Below are positions 37,653 to 46,962 of a DNA stretch of 64,000 bases, piece after piece; position 1 is the stretch's first letter, and each line of letters opens with the position of its first letter. Under the pieces are notes generated by a model. The model saw nothing but the letters and a program-made list of their open reading frames with translations. It had not been told where the DNA came from and ran no database searches. The DNA is from Halocynthiibacter sp. SDUM655004 (lineage in GTDB: Bacteria > Pseudomonadota > Alphaproteobacteria > Rhodobacterales > Rhodobacteraceae): assembly GCF_026015885.1 (NCBI RefSeq), contig NZ_JAPDUG010000002.1:930001-994000 (forward strand), written 5' to 3'. A program made the translations under genes and the position numbers.

Positions 37653-39356
37653 ATGACCGCAGATTTTCAAAACTCGGTTCGTGAACGGATCGCCCAGAAA
37701 AAGTCGGATATCTGTAATCGATGGCTTCTGACCGCGGCATTCCTTACGGTCATTGTATCACCCATCATTATTTACAGAGACCTTACGGTTACTGATGGGC
37801 TACGAACCTCTACTCTCCTGACGGTTTGCGCATTGGGTCTTATGCTTGGGATTACGTATTTCCGAAGCAAATTACCACTTTGGGTACGGGCTGTTGCTCC
37901 GATTATGCTGCTTGTTCCGCTATCGGCCTATGGGGTTTCCTATTTCGGCATGACGGCTGCTGGATTTTATTTTCTGGTGATTGCCCCGACATTGCTGTTG
38001 GTGTGCTACGGTTTCTGGTCGGCTCTCGTTCTTCTTGTCTTAACCAATAGTTTCGTAATCGGGTTCGCTATATTTACAGTGAAGACGGGATTGATCCGAT
38101 TTGGCGATCCTGCCGCGTATATCGTCGCACCTGCAAGTTGGGCGAACTACGTTGCGATATTCGTTGCTTCGTCCTCAGCAATGCTTGCCACTGTCCATGT
38201 ATTGAATAAATTCTTTACCGAAGCGCTGGAACAACAGGCTGCTGAATCCGAGAAAGTAGCCAATTCCGAGCGTGAAACCCGCTCGATACTCGACCAACTT
38301 GTCGAACCCTTTTTTCGCGTTGATACACGCGGCGTGTTGGTAAAGGTTTCTCCGTCAATCGAGAAACTTCTTAACATTCCGCCTCAACAAATAATCGGAC
38401 AGCCACTTGGAAACTTTTCTCCTGATCCTGAAGGGATTGATCAATTTCTCCAGTCGGTATTGGACACCGTTGGTAAGTCGGAAATGGAGATTACACTTCG
38501 CCGAAATGACGACACGCTCCGAACGATTGTAATGCGTGCGCAGCCGTGGCGCGGGCCAAACGAGCAGACGCTGGGAGTTGAAGGCGTTCTTGTTGATATA
38601 ACGGAACGCCGCGCTGCTCAGAAAGCGATTTACCATAGTCGAAAGGTTGCGGCGTCAGGGCTGATGGCGGCTGGAATCTCACATGATTTTAACAACAATC
38701 TCGGTGTGATTTCAGGATGCTTGTCATCAATGGAACCCTATGTAGAAGACAACAAAGATCTCAAGAACCTCGTCGATCTCGCGCAACGCGCAAGCGCCAA
38801 AGCGTCACAACTCTCCACACGCCTTCACCAGATTTCGATCAAAACCACCTATGATACAGAACCGCACGACATCGATGTTATTATCCAAGAGTTCGCGCCG
38901 ATTTTGTTCCGTGTTTTGCCAACCGATATCAAGCTGAACACTAAGATCGGAGAAGGCCAAAAAATCGCCGAGATCAACCGCTCCGAGCTTGAAGACGTTA
39001 TCTTTAATCTTGTCGGCAATGCGCGGGACGCTGTGGTCGGTGGTGGTGAAATTACAATCGAGACCCAGATTGTTACCCTCGATCCTGACACCCTTGAAAC
39101 CTTACCCGGCCACCTCAATGAAGGGCAATATCTCCGCATTGCTGTCGAAGACACGGGTAAAGGAGTGTCACTCAAAGATGCTGCGCGTATGTTCGATCCA
39201 TTCTATTCAACAAAGCCCGAAGGCCACGGAAGCGGCCTTGGGTTAAGCATGGTCCGAAGCTTCGCTGAACGCGCGGGTGGTGCAATTATCCTTGCGAACC
39301 CCGGCGAGGAAGGAGCGCGGCTGGAATTATTTCTTCCCGCGCTCTCTTCTGATTAG
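37653..39356 (+). CDS. Orphan membrane histidine kinase with PAS domain
   Basis: A sensor kinase of about 567 residues. Six hydrophobic segments fill roughly 25-185; a linker leads to a PAS domain (about 208-322, ending VLVDITERRAAQ). The phosphoacceptor is H345 in AAGISHDFNNNLGVI, an NtrB-like H box. The ATPase has NLVGNARDA, DTGKGV, FYSTKPEG and GSGLGLSMV. ATG at 37653 is preceded by GCAGG; the adjacent GTG at 37650 is an alternative. No response regulator is nearby. Its stop overlaps the stop of the convergent permease gene by two to three bases. Confidence 0.93.
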   Translation: MTADFQNSVRERIAQKKSDICNRWLLTAAFLTVIVSPIIIYRDLTVTDGLRTSTLLTVCALGLMLGITYFRSKLPLWVRAVAPIMLLVPLSAYGVSYFGMTAAGFYFLVIAPTLLLVCYGFWSALVLLVLTNSFVIGFAIFTVKTGLIRFGDPAAYIVAPASWANYVAIFVASSSAMLATVHVLNKFFTEALEQQAAESEKVANSERETRSILDQLVEPFFRVDTRGVLVKVSPSIEKLLNIPPQQIIGQPLGNFSPDPEGIDQFLQSVLDTVGKSEMEITLRRNDDTLRTIVMRAQPWRGPNEQTLGVEGVLVDITERRAAQKAIYHSRKVAASGLMAAGISHDFNNNLGVISGCLSSMEPYVEDNKDLKNLVDLAQRASAKASQLSTRLHQISIKTTYDTEPHDIDVIIQEFAPILFRVLPTDIKLNTKIGEGQKIAEINRSELEDVIFNLVGNARDAVVGGGEITIETQIVTLDPDTLETLPGHLNEGQYLRIAVEDTGKGVSLKDAARMFDPFYSTKPEGHGSGLGLSMVRSFAERAGGAIILANPGEEGARLELFLPALSSD

Positions 39357-40204
39357 GATTTTCGTTGAAACGCAATCATAGTCAGCGCCAAAAGGCTTGA
39401 GCCAAGCATAAGCAAAAGCGACACCGCGTTGAGCACCGGAGTGGAGCCCTCTTTCAACCGATCAAACATCTCGATCGTGAGCGGCGCGTCAGAACCGACA
39501 AGCATCAGGGTCGTGTTAAAGTTTTCAAAGCTCATCAAAAACGCGACCAATACAGCACCCAAAATCGCTGGACGAAGATAGGGCAGCGTGATTGTCCGCA
39601 CCGCTGTAAGCCTTGTTGCCCCAAGATTTAGCGCGGCCTCTTCGAGAGACGTGTCAAACTTCTTGAGCCGCGCGGCAATCACCAGTGTTGCAATCGTTGT
39701 GATGAAACTGAACTGCCCGAGTATCACCAGCACCAAGCCGGGCCGAAGCGCTTCGATATCATAGTTCAGGCTATCCTCGACGCCGTTTGCGACGGTCGAG
39801 GAGAATACCAAGATCGAGATACCCAGAACGATGCCAGGGATAACCAGCGGCAATAGCATCAGGACATAGAGAACCGATTTGAGCCGAAATTCATAACGGT
39901 TGAACAGGAACGCGTTGCAGGTTCCAACACCGACGGAGAGCGCAGCAACCGACACCGCAACGAGTGCAGACGTGCCGATAGATTCGAGGATCGACTTCTC
40001 ATAGAAAACTCCGCGCTGCGGTTGTTCAGGCGAAAAGAACCAATCGAGAGTGAAACCATTCCACGGCAAAGATGGGAACAAGCTGTCATTGAACGCAAAA
40101 AGCGACACAACAAGCAGCGGCAGCGCGAGATAGACGAAAAACAGCGCAACATATGCGCCGTAAATCAGCGAGAATGCGCGGGGTTGTTTGATTGTTGGTA
40201 TCAT
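39353..40204 (-). CDS. PotC-like polyamine ABC transporter permease
   Basis: Inner-membrane component of 283 residues with about six spans. The EAA loop that contacts the ATPase is LEEAALNLGATRLTAVRT, in the expected place for a PotC-type protein, and the N-terminal span has a large periplasmic loop. Downstream of the PotB-like gene by three bases. The substrate is inferred from the operon: spermidine/putrescine class, possibly another cationic or amino-acid-like compound. Confidence 0.88.
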   Translation of the reverse strand: MIPTIKQPRAFSLIYGAYVALFFVYLALPLLVVSLFAFNDSLFPSLPWNGFTLDWFFSPEQPQRGVFYEKSILESIGTSALVAVSVAALSVGVGTCNAFLFNRYEFRLKSVLYVLMLLPLVIPGIVLGISILVFSSTVANGVEDSLNYDIEALRPGLVLVILGQFSFITTIATLVIAARLKKFDTSLEEAALNLGATRLTAVRTITLPYLRPAILGAVLVAFLMSFENFNTTLMLVGSDAPLTIEMFDRLKEGSTPVLNAVSLLLMLGSSLLALTMIAFQRKS

Positions 40205-40207
40205 CGT

Positions 40208-41065
40208 TTACCCCATCGTCTTTTCAAGCGTCTGGCCGGAGAGCTTGAGCGCACCCCAGACAATCAGAGATGAAAGCCCTAGAAGCAGGAAGCCAAAGGC
40301 CGCCCCCAGCTCCCAATTAAAGCGGACGATAAACTGGCTATAGATCATTTCAGTGAACCAAAGGCTATCTTTGCCCCCAAGCATAATCGGCGTCAGGTAA
40401 TTCCCAAGCGAGAGCATGAAGACCACGATAGAGCCTGAAACAATTCCCGGCATTGCGTGCGGTATTATGATTTCGCGCAGGACGTTATAGCCGTTTCCGC
40501 CAAGGTCATAGCCCGCTTCGATCATGGAATCGTCGAGACTTTCGAGCGTCGTTACAAGCGGGACAACCATGAACAGCATAGACGTATAAATCAATCCGAC
40601 CATCATCGCTGCGTCGTTATAGAGGAACTCAACAGGCCCGCTCACAATCCCCGACCATTGCAGGAAGTTTGAAAATATCCCCGTTTCACGCAGCAAAATC
40701 ATCCACCCGAAGGTCCGCACCAGTTCCGAAACCCAGAACGGCACCAAACACATCAGGAACAGAATAGACTGAAGCCGCCCACGCGCGATTTTTGCGATGT
40801 AATAGCTGATCGGGAATGCGATCAATAGCGTCAATACCGTTGCAACGATCGACATGAATGCCGTCCGTAGGAAAGTGCGCAAATAGAGAGGTTCGCTAAA
40901 GAACGTCATGTAATTGGCAAAGCTGGTTTGATACTGACGCACGCCAATTTTTTCCTGAAGAGACAGGATAAAGAGATCAATATGCGGGATGATGATCAGC
41001 AAGCTTAGCCAAAGCACAAGCGGACTCGCCAGAAGGATAAACCCGAGTTTTCCGTGCGCGCCCAT
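40208..41065 (-). CDS. PotB-like polyamine ABC transporter permease
   Basis: Second permease of the importer, 285 residues with six or so spans. The coupling-helix region is MIEAGYDLGGNGYNVLRE and the periplasmic loops are short. ATG at 41065 lies in TGATG, sharing one base with the ATPase stop, with GGGG seven bases upstream; a GTG at 41083 would add six residues with no support. The C-terminus carries SLIVWGALKLSGQTLEK. Confidence 0.88.
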   Translation of the reverse strand: MGAHGKLGFILLASPLVLWLSLLIIIPHIDLFILSLQEKIGVRQYQTSFANYMTFFSEPLYLRTFLRTAFMSIVATVLTLLIAFPISYYIAKIARGRLQSILFLMCLVPFWVSELVRTFGWMILLRETGIFSNFLQWSGIVSGPVEFLYNDAAMMVGLIYTSMLFMVVPLVTTLESLDDSMIEAGYDLGGNGYNVLREIIIPHAMPGIVSGSIVVFMLSLGNYLTPIMLGGKDSLWFTEMIYSQFIVRFNWELGAAFGFLLLGLSSLIVWGALKLSGQTLEKTMG

Positions 41066-42159
41066 CAGTTTGCCCCAAAGCACAAGGATTGGGATGCGCC
41101 CCAGCCGATCGCCAGCGCATCACCCCGTTGAAGCCCGTTGAACTCGCCTGACTGCGGCAAGGCAACGTCAATCGTTCCGCCGCCCTCGACTCTGAGAAGC
41201 ACGCGAGAGTTCGCACCATTGAACAGCACGTTTTCAACATTTCCGACGAAGCTGTTTGCGTGTTCACCAATGCCATTTACCGAGTGCGCCACCCGAATTG
41301 CCTCTGGTCTAACGAATGCCTCGACTGTGGCGCCGCTTTGAACTGTGCCCCTGGCAGTGCCGATGATCGAAACGCCTGTTTCCGTTACCAGTTTAACCTG
41401 ATCGCCAGACACGCTCTCGACCCGGCCCTTCCATCGGTTGCTATCCCCAACAAACCCAGCAACGAACGGCGTTTGTGGCGCGTAATAGAGATTTGCGGCG
41501 GTGTCGAGTTGCTCAAAACGGCCCGCATTCATCACTGCCACCTGATCACTCATTACAAGGGCTTCGGACTGGTCATGGGTGATGTAAACGAATGTCGTAT
41601 CAAACGCGGCCTGAAGCGACTTAAGTTCAACTTTCATATGCTCCCGCAGCTTGAGATCAAGCGCACCAAGCGGCTCATCCAGCAGTAGAACATCCGGCTC
41701 CAGCACCATACACCGCGCAATAGCAACACGTTGCTTCTGCCCACCAGAAAGCTGCTCCACACGGCGGTTCCCGATACCCGGGAGCCCGACACGTTCCAGT
41801 GCATCGGCAACTTTTGCATCGATCAGTTTTTTGTCCAACCCTTGCCGCCGCAATCCGTACCCGATGTTGTCGGCGATGTTCATCATTGGGAACAACGCAA
41901 GATGTTGGAACACCATATTTACAGGCCGTTTGTTCGGCACGGTATCCAAAACAGATTTGCCTTTGATCTGAATGTCACCGGATGTGGGATCAAGGAAGCC
42001 GGCGATCATCCGCATGATCGTGGTTTTGCCGCATCCCGATGGGCCGAGGATCGAAAAGAACGATCCCCGCGGCACCGAGAATGAAACATCATCCACAGCA
42101 AGAGTCTCATCAAAACGCTTCGTGAGGTTGATGCAATCAAGGTCGTTTACAGCAGTCAT
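41065..42159 (-). CDS. PotA-like polyamine ABC transporter ATPase
   Basis: ATPase of 364 residues: Walker A LGPSGCGKTTIMR, signature LSGGQKQRVAIAR, Walker B DVLLLDEPLGALD, and the His of switch VYITHDQSEA. A TOBE-type C-terminal domain follows (VEAFVRPEAIRV). ATG at 42159 (MTAVNDLDCINL) starts at the normal site; an ATG at 42213 adds 18 atypical residues. It sits between the substrate-binding gene and the permeases in the order SBP-ATPase-permease-permease. Confidence 0.93.
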   Translation of the reverse strand: MTAVNDLDCINLTKRFDETLAVDDVSFSVPRGSFFSILGPSGCGKTTIMRMIAGFLDPTSGDIQIKGKSVLDTVPNKRPVNMVFQHLALFPMMNIADNIGYGLRRQGLDKKLIDAKVADALERVGLPGIGNRRVEQLSGGQKQRVAIARCMVLEPDVLLLDEPLGALDLKLREHMKVELKSLQAAFDTTFVYITHDQSEALVMSDQVAVMNAGRFEQLDTAANLYYAPQTPFVAGFVGDSNRWKGRVESVSGDQVKLVTETGVSIIGTARGTVQSGATVEAFVRPEAIRVAHSVNGIGEHANSFVGNVENVLFNGANSRVLLRVEGGGTIDVALPQSGEFNGLQRGDALAIGWGASQSLCFGAN

Positions 42160-42225
42160 TCGAATATTCCAGAAAAGAGAAAACGGCGCGCAGGATTGCC
42201 CCGCACGCCGCAATATTATTTGCGA

Positions 42226-43287
42226 TTAGTTAGATGCTTTTACGCGATCAAGCGCTGCGCCTTCCATTTCTTCAAGACCAGCCGGTACTGTTGGATACCA
42301 GTTAATGTTGTCGATGGCTTCTGGTGGGAAGCTGGCTTGGAAACGCGCTTTAAGAGCGTCGTCTGCGTAGGCGTCCGCACCGAGAGAGGCGGTAAAGTTG
42401 CCCGCTTCGGCAGTGATCATGGCAGCGATTTCCGGCTGCATCACAAAGTTGATCCACTTGTAGGCCGCATCTTCGGCTTTGGTCTTGCGCGGAAGGGCGA
42501 ATGTATCAATCCAGCCCAGCGCACCGGATGTTGGCGCAACAAAAGTGATGTTCTCGTCTTCGGAGTTCAGCTTCCATCCGCCTGTATCCCAAGCCATAGA
42601 TGCCACAACTTCGCCAGAACGCAGAAGCCCCATCAACTCGTCGCCACCGCTCCAATACGCTTTGACGTTGCCCTTACAGGAGATCAGCTTCTCTTCGACG
42701 GCATCGATGATTTTCTTGTATTCTTCTGGGTCGCGATAAGCAGCAAACGGGTCAAGGCCCATGGAGAACGCAAATCCAATCAGTGTTGGACGCTTCAGAC
42801 GGTAAGATACCTTGCCCGCGTAAGCTTCGTTACACAGATCAGTGTAATCCTTCACGTCGCCTGCCATTGCGGTATTCACGACAAGGCCCGATGTACCCCA
42901 TACATGCGGCACACCGTAAACATCTTCGCCAAGCATTGTGTTGGATTTAGTCGCTTCAAGCATGGACGTAATAAAGAGCGACGTGTCAATCTTGGACAAA
43001 TCGATTGGCTTATAAATTTCGAACTCTTCCTGAGCACCGGCGATCCGGTCCTGCGAAGGCTGTGCGAGATCAAATCCGCCGCCGCCAGTTGCGCGGAGCT
43101 TCGCGACCATTTCTTCGTTATTAGATTTCGTGACTTCAACTTCGATGCCAGTTTCAGCGGTGAACTTTTCCACCACAGCGTCTGGTGCGTATCCGCCCCA
43201 AGTCAAAAGGCGCAGCGTTTCGGCATTTGCTGCCGTTGTTGATGCTGCAATCAAAGTAATCGCAGCGATTCCTTTAGTGATTGTCAT
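42226..43287 (-). CDS. PotD-like periplasmic substrate-binding protein
   Basis: A secreted binding protein of 353 residues. The signal peptide is about 22 residues with cleavage after TTAANA, then ETLRLLTWGGYAPDAV, the start typical of spermidine/putrescine-binding proteins. A typical hinge and binding-cleft segment (VHVWGTSGLVVNTAMAG region) is present. It is the first gene of the importer; the promoter region upstream (43288-43573) holds two inverted repeats. Ligand not provable from sequence. Confidence 0.9.
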   Translation of the reverse strand: MTITKGIAAITLIAASTTAANAETLRLLTWGGYAPDAVVEKFTAETGIEVEVTKSNNEEMVAKLRATGGGGFDLAQPSQDRIAGAQEEFEIYKPIDLSKIDTSLFITSMLEATKSNTMLGEDVYGVPHVWGTSGLVVNTAMAGDVKDYTDLCNEAYAGKVSYRLKRPTLIGFAFSMGLDPFAAYRDPEEYKKIIDAVEEKLISCKGNVKAYWSGGDELMGLLRSGEVVASMAWDTGGWKLNSEDENITFVAPTSGALGWIDTFALPRKTKAEDAAYKWINFVMQPEIAAMITAEAGNFTASLGADAYADDALKARFQASFPPEAIDNINWYPTVPAGLEEMEGAALDRVKASN

Positions 43288-43334
43288 TTTGTTCTCTCCT
43301 TGTCGGTTGTGAATCGAGCCTAGGCTATTTTAGA

Positions 43335-43369
43335 CCATTCAGTAAAGAATGGATTTGTTCAGAATGAAC
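43335..43369. promoter_or_regulatory. Two inverted repeats upstream of the polyamine importer
   Basis: CCATTC-AGTAAA-GAATGG at 43335-43352 and GTTCA-GAA-TGAAC at 43357-43369 lie 48 to 82 bases upstream of the PotD-like start. They share the halves TTCA and GAAT in related order. They are placed for operator sites, but no regulator is adjacent. The rest of 43288-43573 shows no gene I can support. Confidence 0.35.
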
Positions 43370-43573
43370 GGCCTCGGAAAAAAGCTTTCAGAAGGCTTGC
43401 CCCGCTCATGCTTGGCAATTGTAACAAGCGGATGTCATTCAACGGTTTATTCAAAAAATTTGTCGGCAAATTGTGCAACGCAGCGAGCATTGCGTGGGCC
43501 ATAACGGCAAAGACGCTTGGACGGGATAACTTTACCGTGCTAGGCAAACCCAATACCAATCCGGAAGCCATTT

Positions 43574-44287
43574 ATGCAGCCCTATCTTCAGAAACTGGTC
43601 CTCGCTTTCCTCTTCACATTGATGGTGTTTACGACGGTACCAAAGCTTGATCTCTGGGCAACCGGATTATTCTACGTCGAAGGCGTCGGATTTCCTGCTG
43701 CGCAAAACGAGTTTGTTGTTCAACTCCGCTTTCTCATGATGCGCTTTATGCTTTTACTCCCGATTATCGCGCTCGTGATGCTGGTTGTGAACATCTGGAA
43801 GCGTGGGTTTGGCGGCATTCCGGCAATCGTTTGGGGTAAAATCCTTACGCTCTTTCTCTTGGGGCCGGGCCTGTTGGTTAATGGTATACTCAAAGAATAT
43901 TGGGGGCGTGCTCGTCCAGAGAAAACGCAGTTTTTTGGTGGTAGTGCCGAGTTCACGCCGCCTTTTCAAATAACGGATCAATGCAGCCACAACTGTTCAT
44001 TCGTTTCAGGCGAGGCGTCAGGCGCAACAGCGGTTGCGATTTCGCTGTTCGCGCTGTCTTACTGCTTCACAAATGAAATCCTCGCCAAAGCTACGCGTAT
44101 TTTTGCGATTGCATTTGCGGTTATCGCATCAAGCTTTCGCGTCATCATGGGTAGGCATTTTCTATCAGACACGATCTTCGCGATATTAATGGTCCTGTTG
44201 GTCTCTTACGCGATAAACGCGGTATTTAGTCGAATCTGGCCGCCCAAAGCTTCTGGCGCTAGCTCGGCGCGACAACACCTTTCTTAA
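43574..44287 (+). CDS. PAP2-family phosphatase
   Basis: A membrane phosphatase of 237 residues with about six spans. Motif 1 is KEYWGRARP (K-x6-RP), motif 2 SGEAS with FVSGEASGAT, and motif 3 is RVIMGRHFLSD (R-x5-H-x3-D), all complete. The family dephosphorylates phosphatidic acid, undecaprenyl pyrophosphate or similar lipids; the Cys-containing loop between motif 1 and 2 is unusual but otherwise nothing is missing. Convergent overlap of 29 bases with the FucU gene at its 3' end. Confidence 0.87.
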   Translation: MQPYLQKLVLAFLFTLMVFTTVPKLDLWATGLFYVEGVGFPAAQNEFVVQLRFLMMRFMLLLPIIALVMLVVNIWKRGFGGIPAIVWGKILTLFLLGPGLLVNGILKEYWGRARPEKTQFFGGSAEFTPPFQITDQCSHNCSFVSGEASGATAVAISLFALSYCFTNEILAKATRIFAIAFAVIASSFRVIMGRHFLSDTIFAILMVLLVSYAINAVFSRIWPPKASGASSARQHLS

Positions 44288-44693
44288 GTATTAGATTCCC
44301 ATAAATCCGAAGCTCGCCCGTTTGGACGATTGCGTAAGCTTTCTTAGCTTCCTCATAAAAGGCAAACCGCTCTACAGTTTTGATCTGGGCGGGGAAGTCT
44401 GCTGTCTTGTTGATGATCTCTTGATACTCCTGAACCACAGGCGGAATCTCATCTGGCTTGCCCACAATTTGCATGGAGCGCGCTGGATCATCGACGAAAT
44501 TATCAAGCGGCATAATGCTCAATACAGCCTCGACGACATCCGGTGCCGCAACGCCATCAAGTCGCACAAGCCGATCAGTGCTGGAGTCACTTGGGAAATT
44601 GGCATCAGCGATCACAATTTCATCGCCGTGGCCCATGCTGGCCAAGATATACAACAGATCAGGCGAGAGGATCGGATTTAGATTTCTGAGCAT
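44259..44693 (-). CDS. fucU: L-fucose mutarotase (FucU/RbsD family)
   Basis: A pyranose mutarotase-type protein of 144 residues. The N-terminus MLRNLNPILSPDLLYILASMGHGDEIVI carries the catalytic histidine in GHGDE, and the C-terminal AYAIVQTGELRIYGNLILKKG is the FucU subtype rather than RbsD. It interconverts anomers of L-fucose or related sugars; the substrate here is inferred. Neighbours are hemP and the sugar-acid dehydratase. Its 3' end overlaps the convergent phosphatase gene by 29 bases. Confidence 0.85.
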   Translation of the reverse strand: MLRNLNPILSPDLLYILASMGHGDEIVIADANFPSDSSTDRLVRLDGVAAPDVVEAVLSIMPLDNFVDDPARSMQIVGKPDEIPPVVQEYQEIINKTADFPAQIKTVERFAFYEEAKKAYAIVQTGELRIYGNLILKKGVVAPS

Positions 44694-44754
44694 TTGCGAA
44701 CCTTTGCTATGATTAACCCTACGGTAATCAGAGCCACTCGCAAGTCCAGCAAAA

Positions 44755-44931
44755 TTACTTTGTTAGGATCAGTTTTCCCGCGCGCGTAATCCGCAAATGG
44801 TAAACCGCTCCGTCAAGAACAAGGTTAGCCTGCCCATGTGTACGCGTGAGGCTGCGAACATCGTAGGCGGGTATATCAAGCTCAACTTTGGTGGCTTCAA
44901 TGTTTTGATCAATTTCAACTCTGGCGTTCAT
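44755..44931 (-). CDS. hemP: Hemin uptake protein HemP
   Basis: A small protein of 58 residues. The start ATG at 44931 (MNARVEIDQN) has AGGAG seven bases upstream; an in-frame ATG at 44955 adds eight residues. The body PAYDVRSLTRTHGQANLVLDG followed by YHLRITRAGKLILTK is the HemP signature. HemP genes are usually iron-controlled and linked to haem-uptake loci; no haem transporter is nearby, so this copy sits alone beside the sugar-acid genes. The site at 45010 may control it. Confidence 0.88.
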   Translation of the reverse strand: MNARVEIDQNIEATKVELDIPAYDVRSLTRTHGQANLVLDGAVYHLRITRAGKLILTK

Positions 44932-45009
44932 ATCAATTCTCCTGATGCTCCTCATTTCTTAGTTTTTTAGTCAGGATTCGTCAACAGCTTTATCCCTTGC
45001 GCCTGAACC

Positions 45010-45027
45010 AAACATAGAAGTATGTTT
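45010..45027. promoter_or_regulatory. Perfect inverted repeat AAACATA-N4-TATGTTT
   Basis: AAACATAGAAGTATGTTT has seven-base perfect arms and a four-base spacer. It is in the 205-base gap between hemP (79 bases away) and the dehydratase gene (110 bases away), placed as an operator for either or both. The regulator is unknown; it does not match a classical Fur or Irr box that I can name. Confidence 0.5.
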
Positions 45028-45136
45028 TATTGGCAAAATTGAGTGGTAGTTTGCAAATTAAGGGGCTTGCAGACTCCCGCGTGATTTTAATCCAGAAAAC
45101 TGTCGGAAACGACCTCGTTCAAACGCAGGAACACGC

Positions 45137-46918
45137 ATGAAACTTCGCTCACAAAAATGGTTTGATAACCCGGAAAATCCCGGAATGACCGCCCTTTACA
45201 TCGAACGTTATCTGAACTTCGGGATCACTCGAGAAGAACTTCAATCCGGCAAGCCGATCATCGGAATTGCGCAAACCGGTAGCGATCTTTCGCCGTGTAA
45301 CCGTCATCATGTTGAGCTTGCGAAACGCGTGCGCGATGGAATTGTAAGCCAAGGCGGGATTTGCTTCGAATTTCCCGTGCACCCGATTCAGGAAACCGGG
45401 CGCCGCCCGACTGCGGCACTTGATCGCAACCTCGCCTACCTCGGACTGGTGGAGGTTCTGCACGGCTATCCACTTGATGGTGTTGTCCTGACAATCGGCT
45501 GTGACAAAACCACGCCTGCGCTTCTTATGGCCGCGGCAACGGTGAATATTCCTTCGATCGCGCTTTCAGTTGGCCCGATGCTCAACGGTTGGCACAAGGG
45601 CAATCGCGCCGGCTCCGGTACAGTGATTTGGGATGCGCGGCAGGACCTCGCCACTGGCGAGATTGATTATAAAGAATTCATGGATATCGCCTCTGCCTCT
45701 GCCCCGTCGGTTGGCTATTGCAACACCATGGGAACGGCCAGCACCATGAACTCACTCGCTGAGGCATTGGGTATGCAGCTTCCGGGTTCGGCAGCTATTC
45801 CTGCGCCTTACCGTGAGCGCGGTCAGATTTCTTATGAAACCGGCAAGCGCATTGTGGATCTCGTGCGCGATGACGTGAAGCCCAGCGATATTATGACCCG
45901 TGAAGCGTTTGAGAACGCAATTGTCGTGAACTCGGCCATCGGCGGATCAACCAACGCCCCGATCCACCTCAACGCAGTTGCGGCCCATCTTGGCATCGAG
46001 CTCACCAATGCAGACTGGCAGAAGCATGGTCATTCAACGCCACTGCTTTGTAACGTCCAGCCTGCGGGCAAATACTTGGGCGAAGACTTCCATCGCGCCG
46101 GTGGTGTTCCTGGCGTTTTCTCGGAGTTGCTTAAAGCAGGTGTCTTGCCTCACCCTGATGCACGCTCCGTTGGCGGAACAACCGTGGGCGAAGCCTATGC
46201 CAATTCCGAAGTAAGCAATCATGATGTGATCTACCCTTACGACAAACCACTCAAGCCAGCGGCTGGTTTTGTTGAGCTTTCGGGTAATCTCTTTGACAGC
46301 GCGATTATGAAAACAAGTGTAATTTCCGAGCATTTCCGTGAGCGGTATCTGTCAAACCCAGATGACATGAATGCCTTTGAAGGGCGCGCCATCGTGTTTG
46401 ACGGACCGGAGGATTACCACGACCGTCTCGACGATCCGGCGCTGAATATCGACGATAGCTGCATTCTTGTGATCCGCGGCGCGGGGCCAATCGGCCATCC
46501 AGGTGGTGCGGAAGTTGTGAACATGCAGCCGCCTACCGCGCTCATCAAGCAAGGCGTGAGTGAGCTGCCTTGCATCGGCGACGGGCGGCAATCGGGTACA
46601 TCCGGCTCGCCGTCAATCTTGAACGCGGCCCCAGAAGCGGCGGCTATGGGTGGGCTTGCTCTTGTTCAAACCGGAGACATGTTGCGCATCGACCTGAACA
46701 AAGGGTCGGCAGACATCCTAATCAGCGAAGAAGAACTCGCGACCCGTCGCTCAGACCTAGAGGCCAAGGGCGGATATCCCTACCCCGCGCACCAAACGCC
46801 GTGGCAGGAAATTCAGCGCGGCATGGTTGACCAGTTCGACAAAGGTATGGTGCTTAAACCGGCCACCAAATACCGGAACGTGGGTGACATCGACAAACTC
46901 GCCCGCGACAACCACTAA
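45137..46918 (+). CDS. IlvD/Edd-family sugar-acid dehydratase (D-xylonate type)
   Basis: Iron-sulphur dehydratase of 593 residues. The three cluster cysteines are C54 in LSPCNRH, C122 in [10 protein letters not shown] and C195 in GYCNTMGT. The run [19 protein letters not shown] and [18 protein letters not shown] are closest, from memory, to Caulobacter D-xylonate dehydratase XylD and the L-arabinonate enzymes, not to IlvD or Edd. It turns an aldonic acid into a 2-keto-3-deoxy acid. The true substrate could be xylonate, arabinonate or fuconate. A bidirectional terminator follows. Confidence 0.9.
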   Translation: MKLRSQKWFDNPENPGMTALYIERYLNFGITREELQSGKPIIGIAQTGSDLSPCNRHHVELAKRVRDGIVSQGGICFEFPVHPIQETGRRPTAALDRNLAYLGLVEVLHGYPLDGVVLTIGCDKTTPALLMAAATVNIPSIALSVGPMLNGWHKGNRAGSGTVIWDARQDLATGEIDYKEFMDIASASAPSVGYCNTMGTASTMNSLAEALGMQLPGSAAIPAPYRERGQISYETGKRIVDLVRDDVKPSDIMTREAFENAIVVNSAIGGSTNAPIHLNAVAAHLGIELTNADWQKHGHSTPLLCNVQPAGKYLGEDFHRAGGVPGVFSELLKAGVLPHPDARSVGGTTVGEAYANSEVSNHDVIYPYDKPLKPAAGFVELSGNLFDSAIMKTSVISEHFRERYLSNPDDMNAFEGRAIVFDGPEDYHDRLDDPALNIDDSCILVIRGAGPIGHPGGAEVVNMQPPTALIKQGVSELPCIGDGRQSGTSGSPSILNAAPEAAAMGGLALVQTGDMLRIDLNKGSADILISEEELATRRSDLEAKGGYPYPAHQTPWQEIQRGMVDQFDKGMVLKPATKYRNVGDIDKLARDNH

Positions 46919-46921
46919 TCA

Positions 46922-46962
46922 AAAAAGAAACGCCCCCAAGAAACCTTGGGGGCGCTTTCGTT
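46922..46962. terminator. Bidirectional terminator between dehydratase and FAH gene
   Basis: CGCCCCCAAG (46931-46940) and CTTGGGGGCG (46945-46954) pair perfectly around AAAC. The plus side continues CTTTCGTTTT and the minus side TTTCTTTTTTG, so both convergent genes can use it. Confidence 0.9.

Noticed and set aside
42196-43242. Plus-strand frame of 348 codons over the PotD-like gene
   Set aside because: Antisense to a binding protein with a signal peptide and clear homology; the plus-strand product has no such features.
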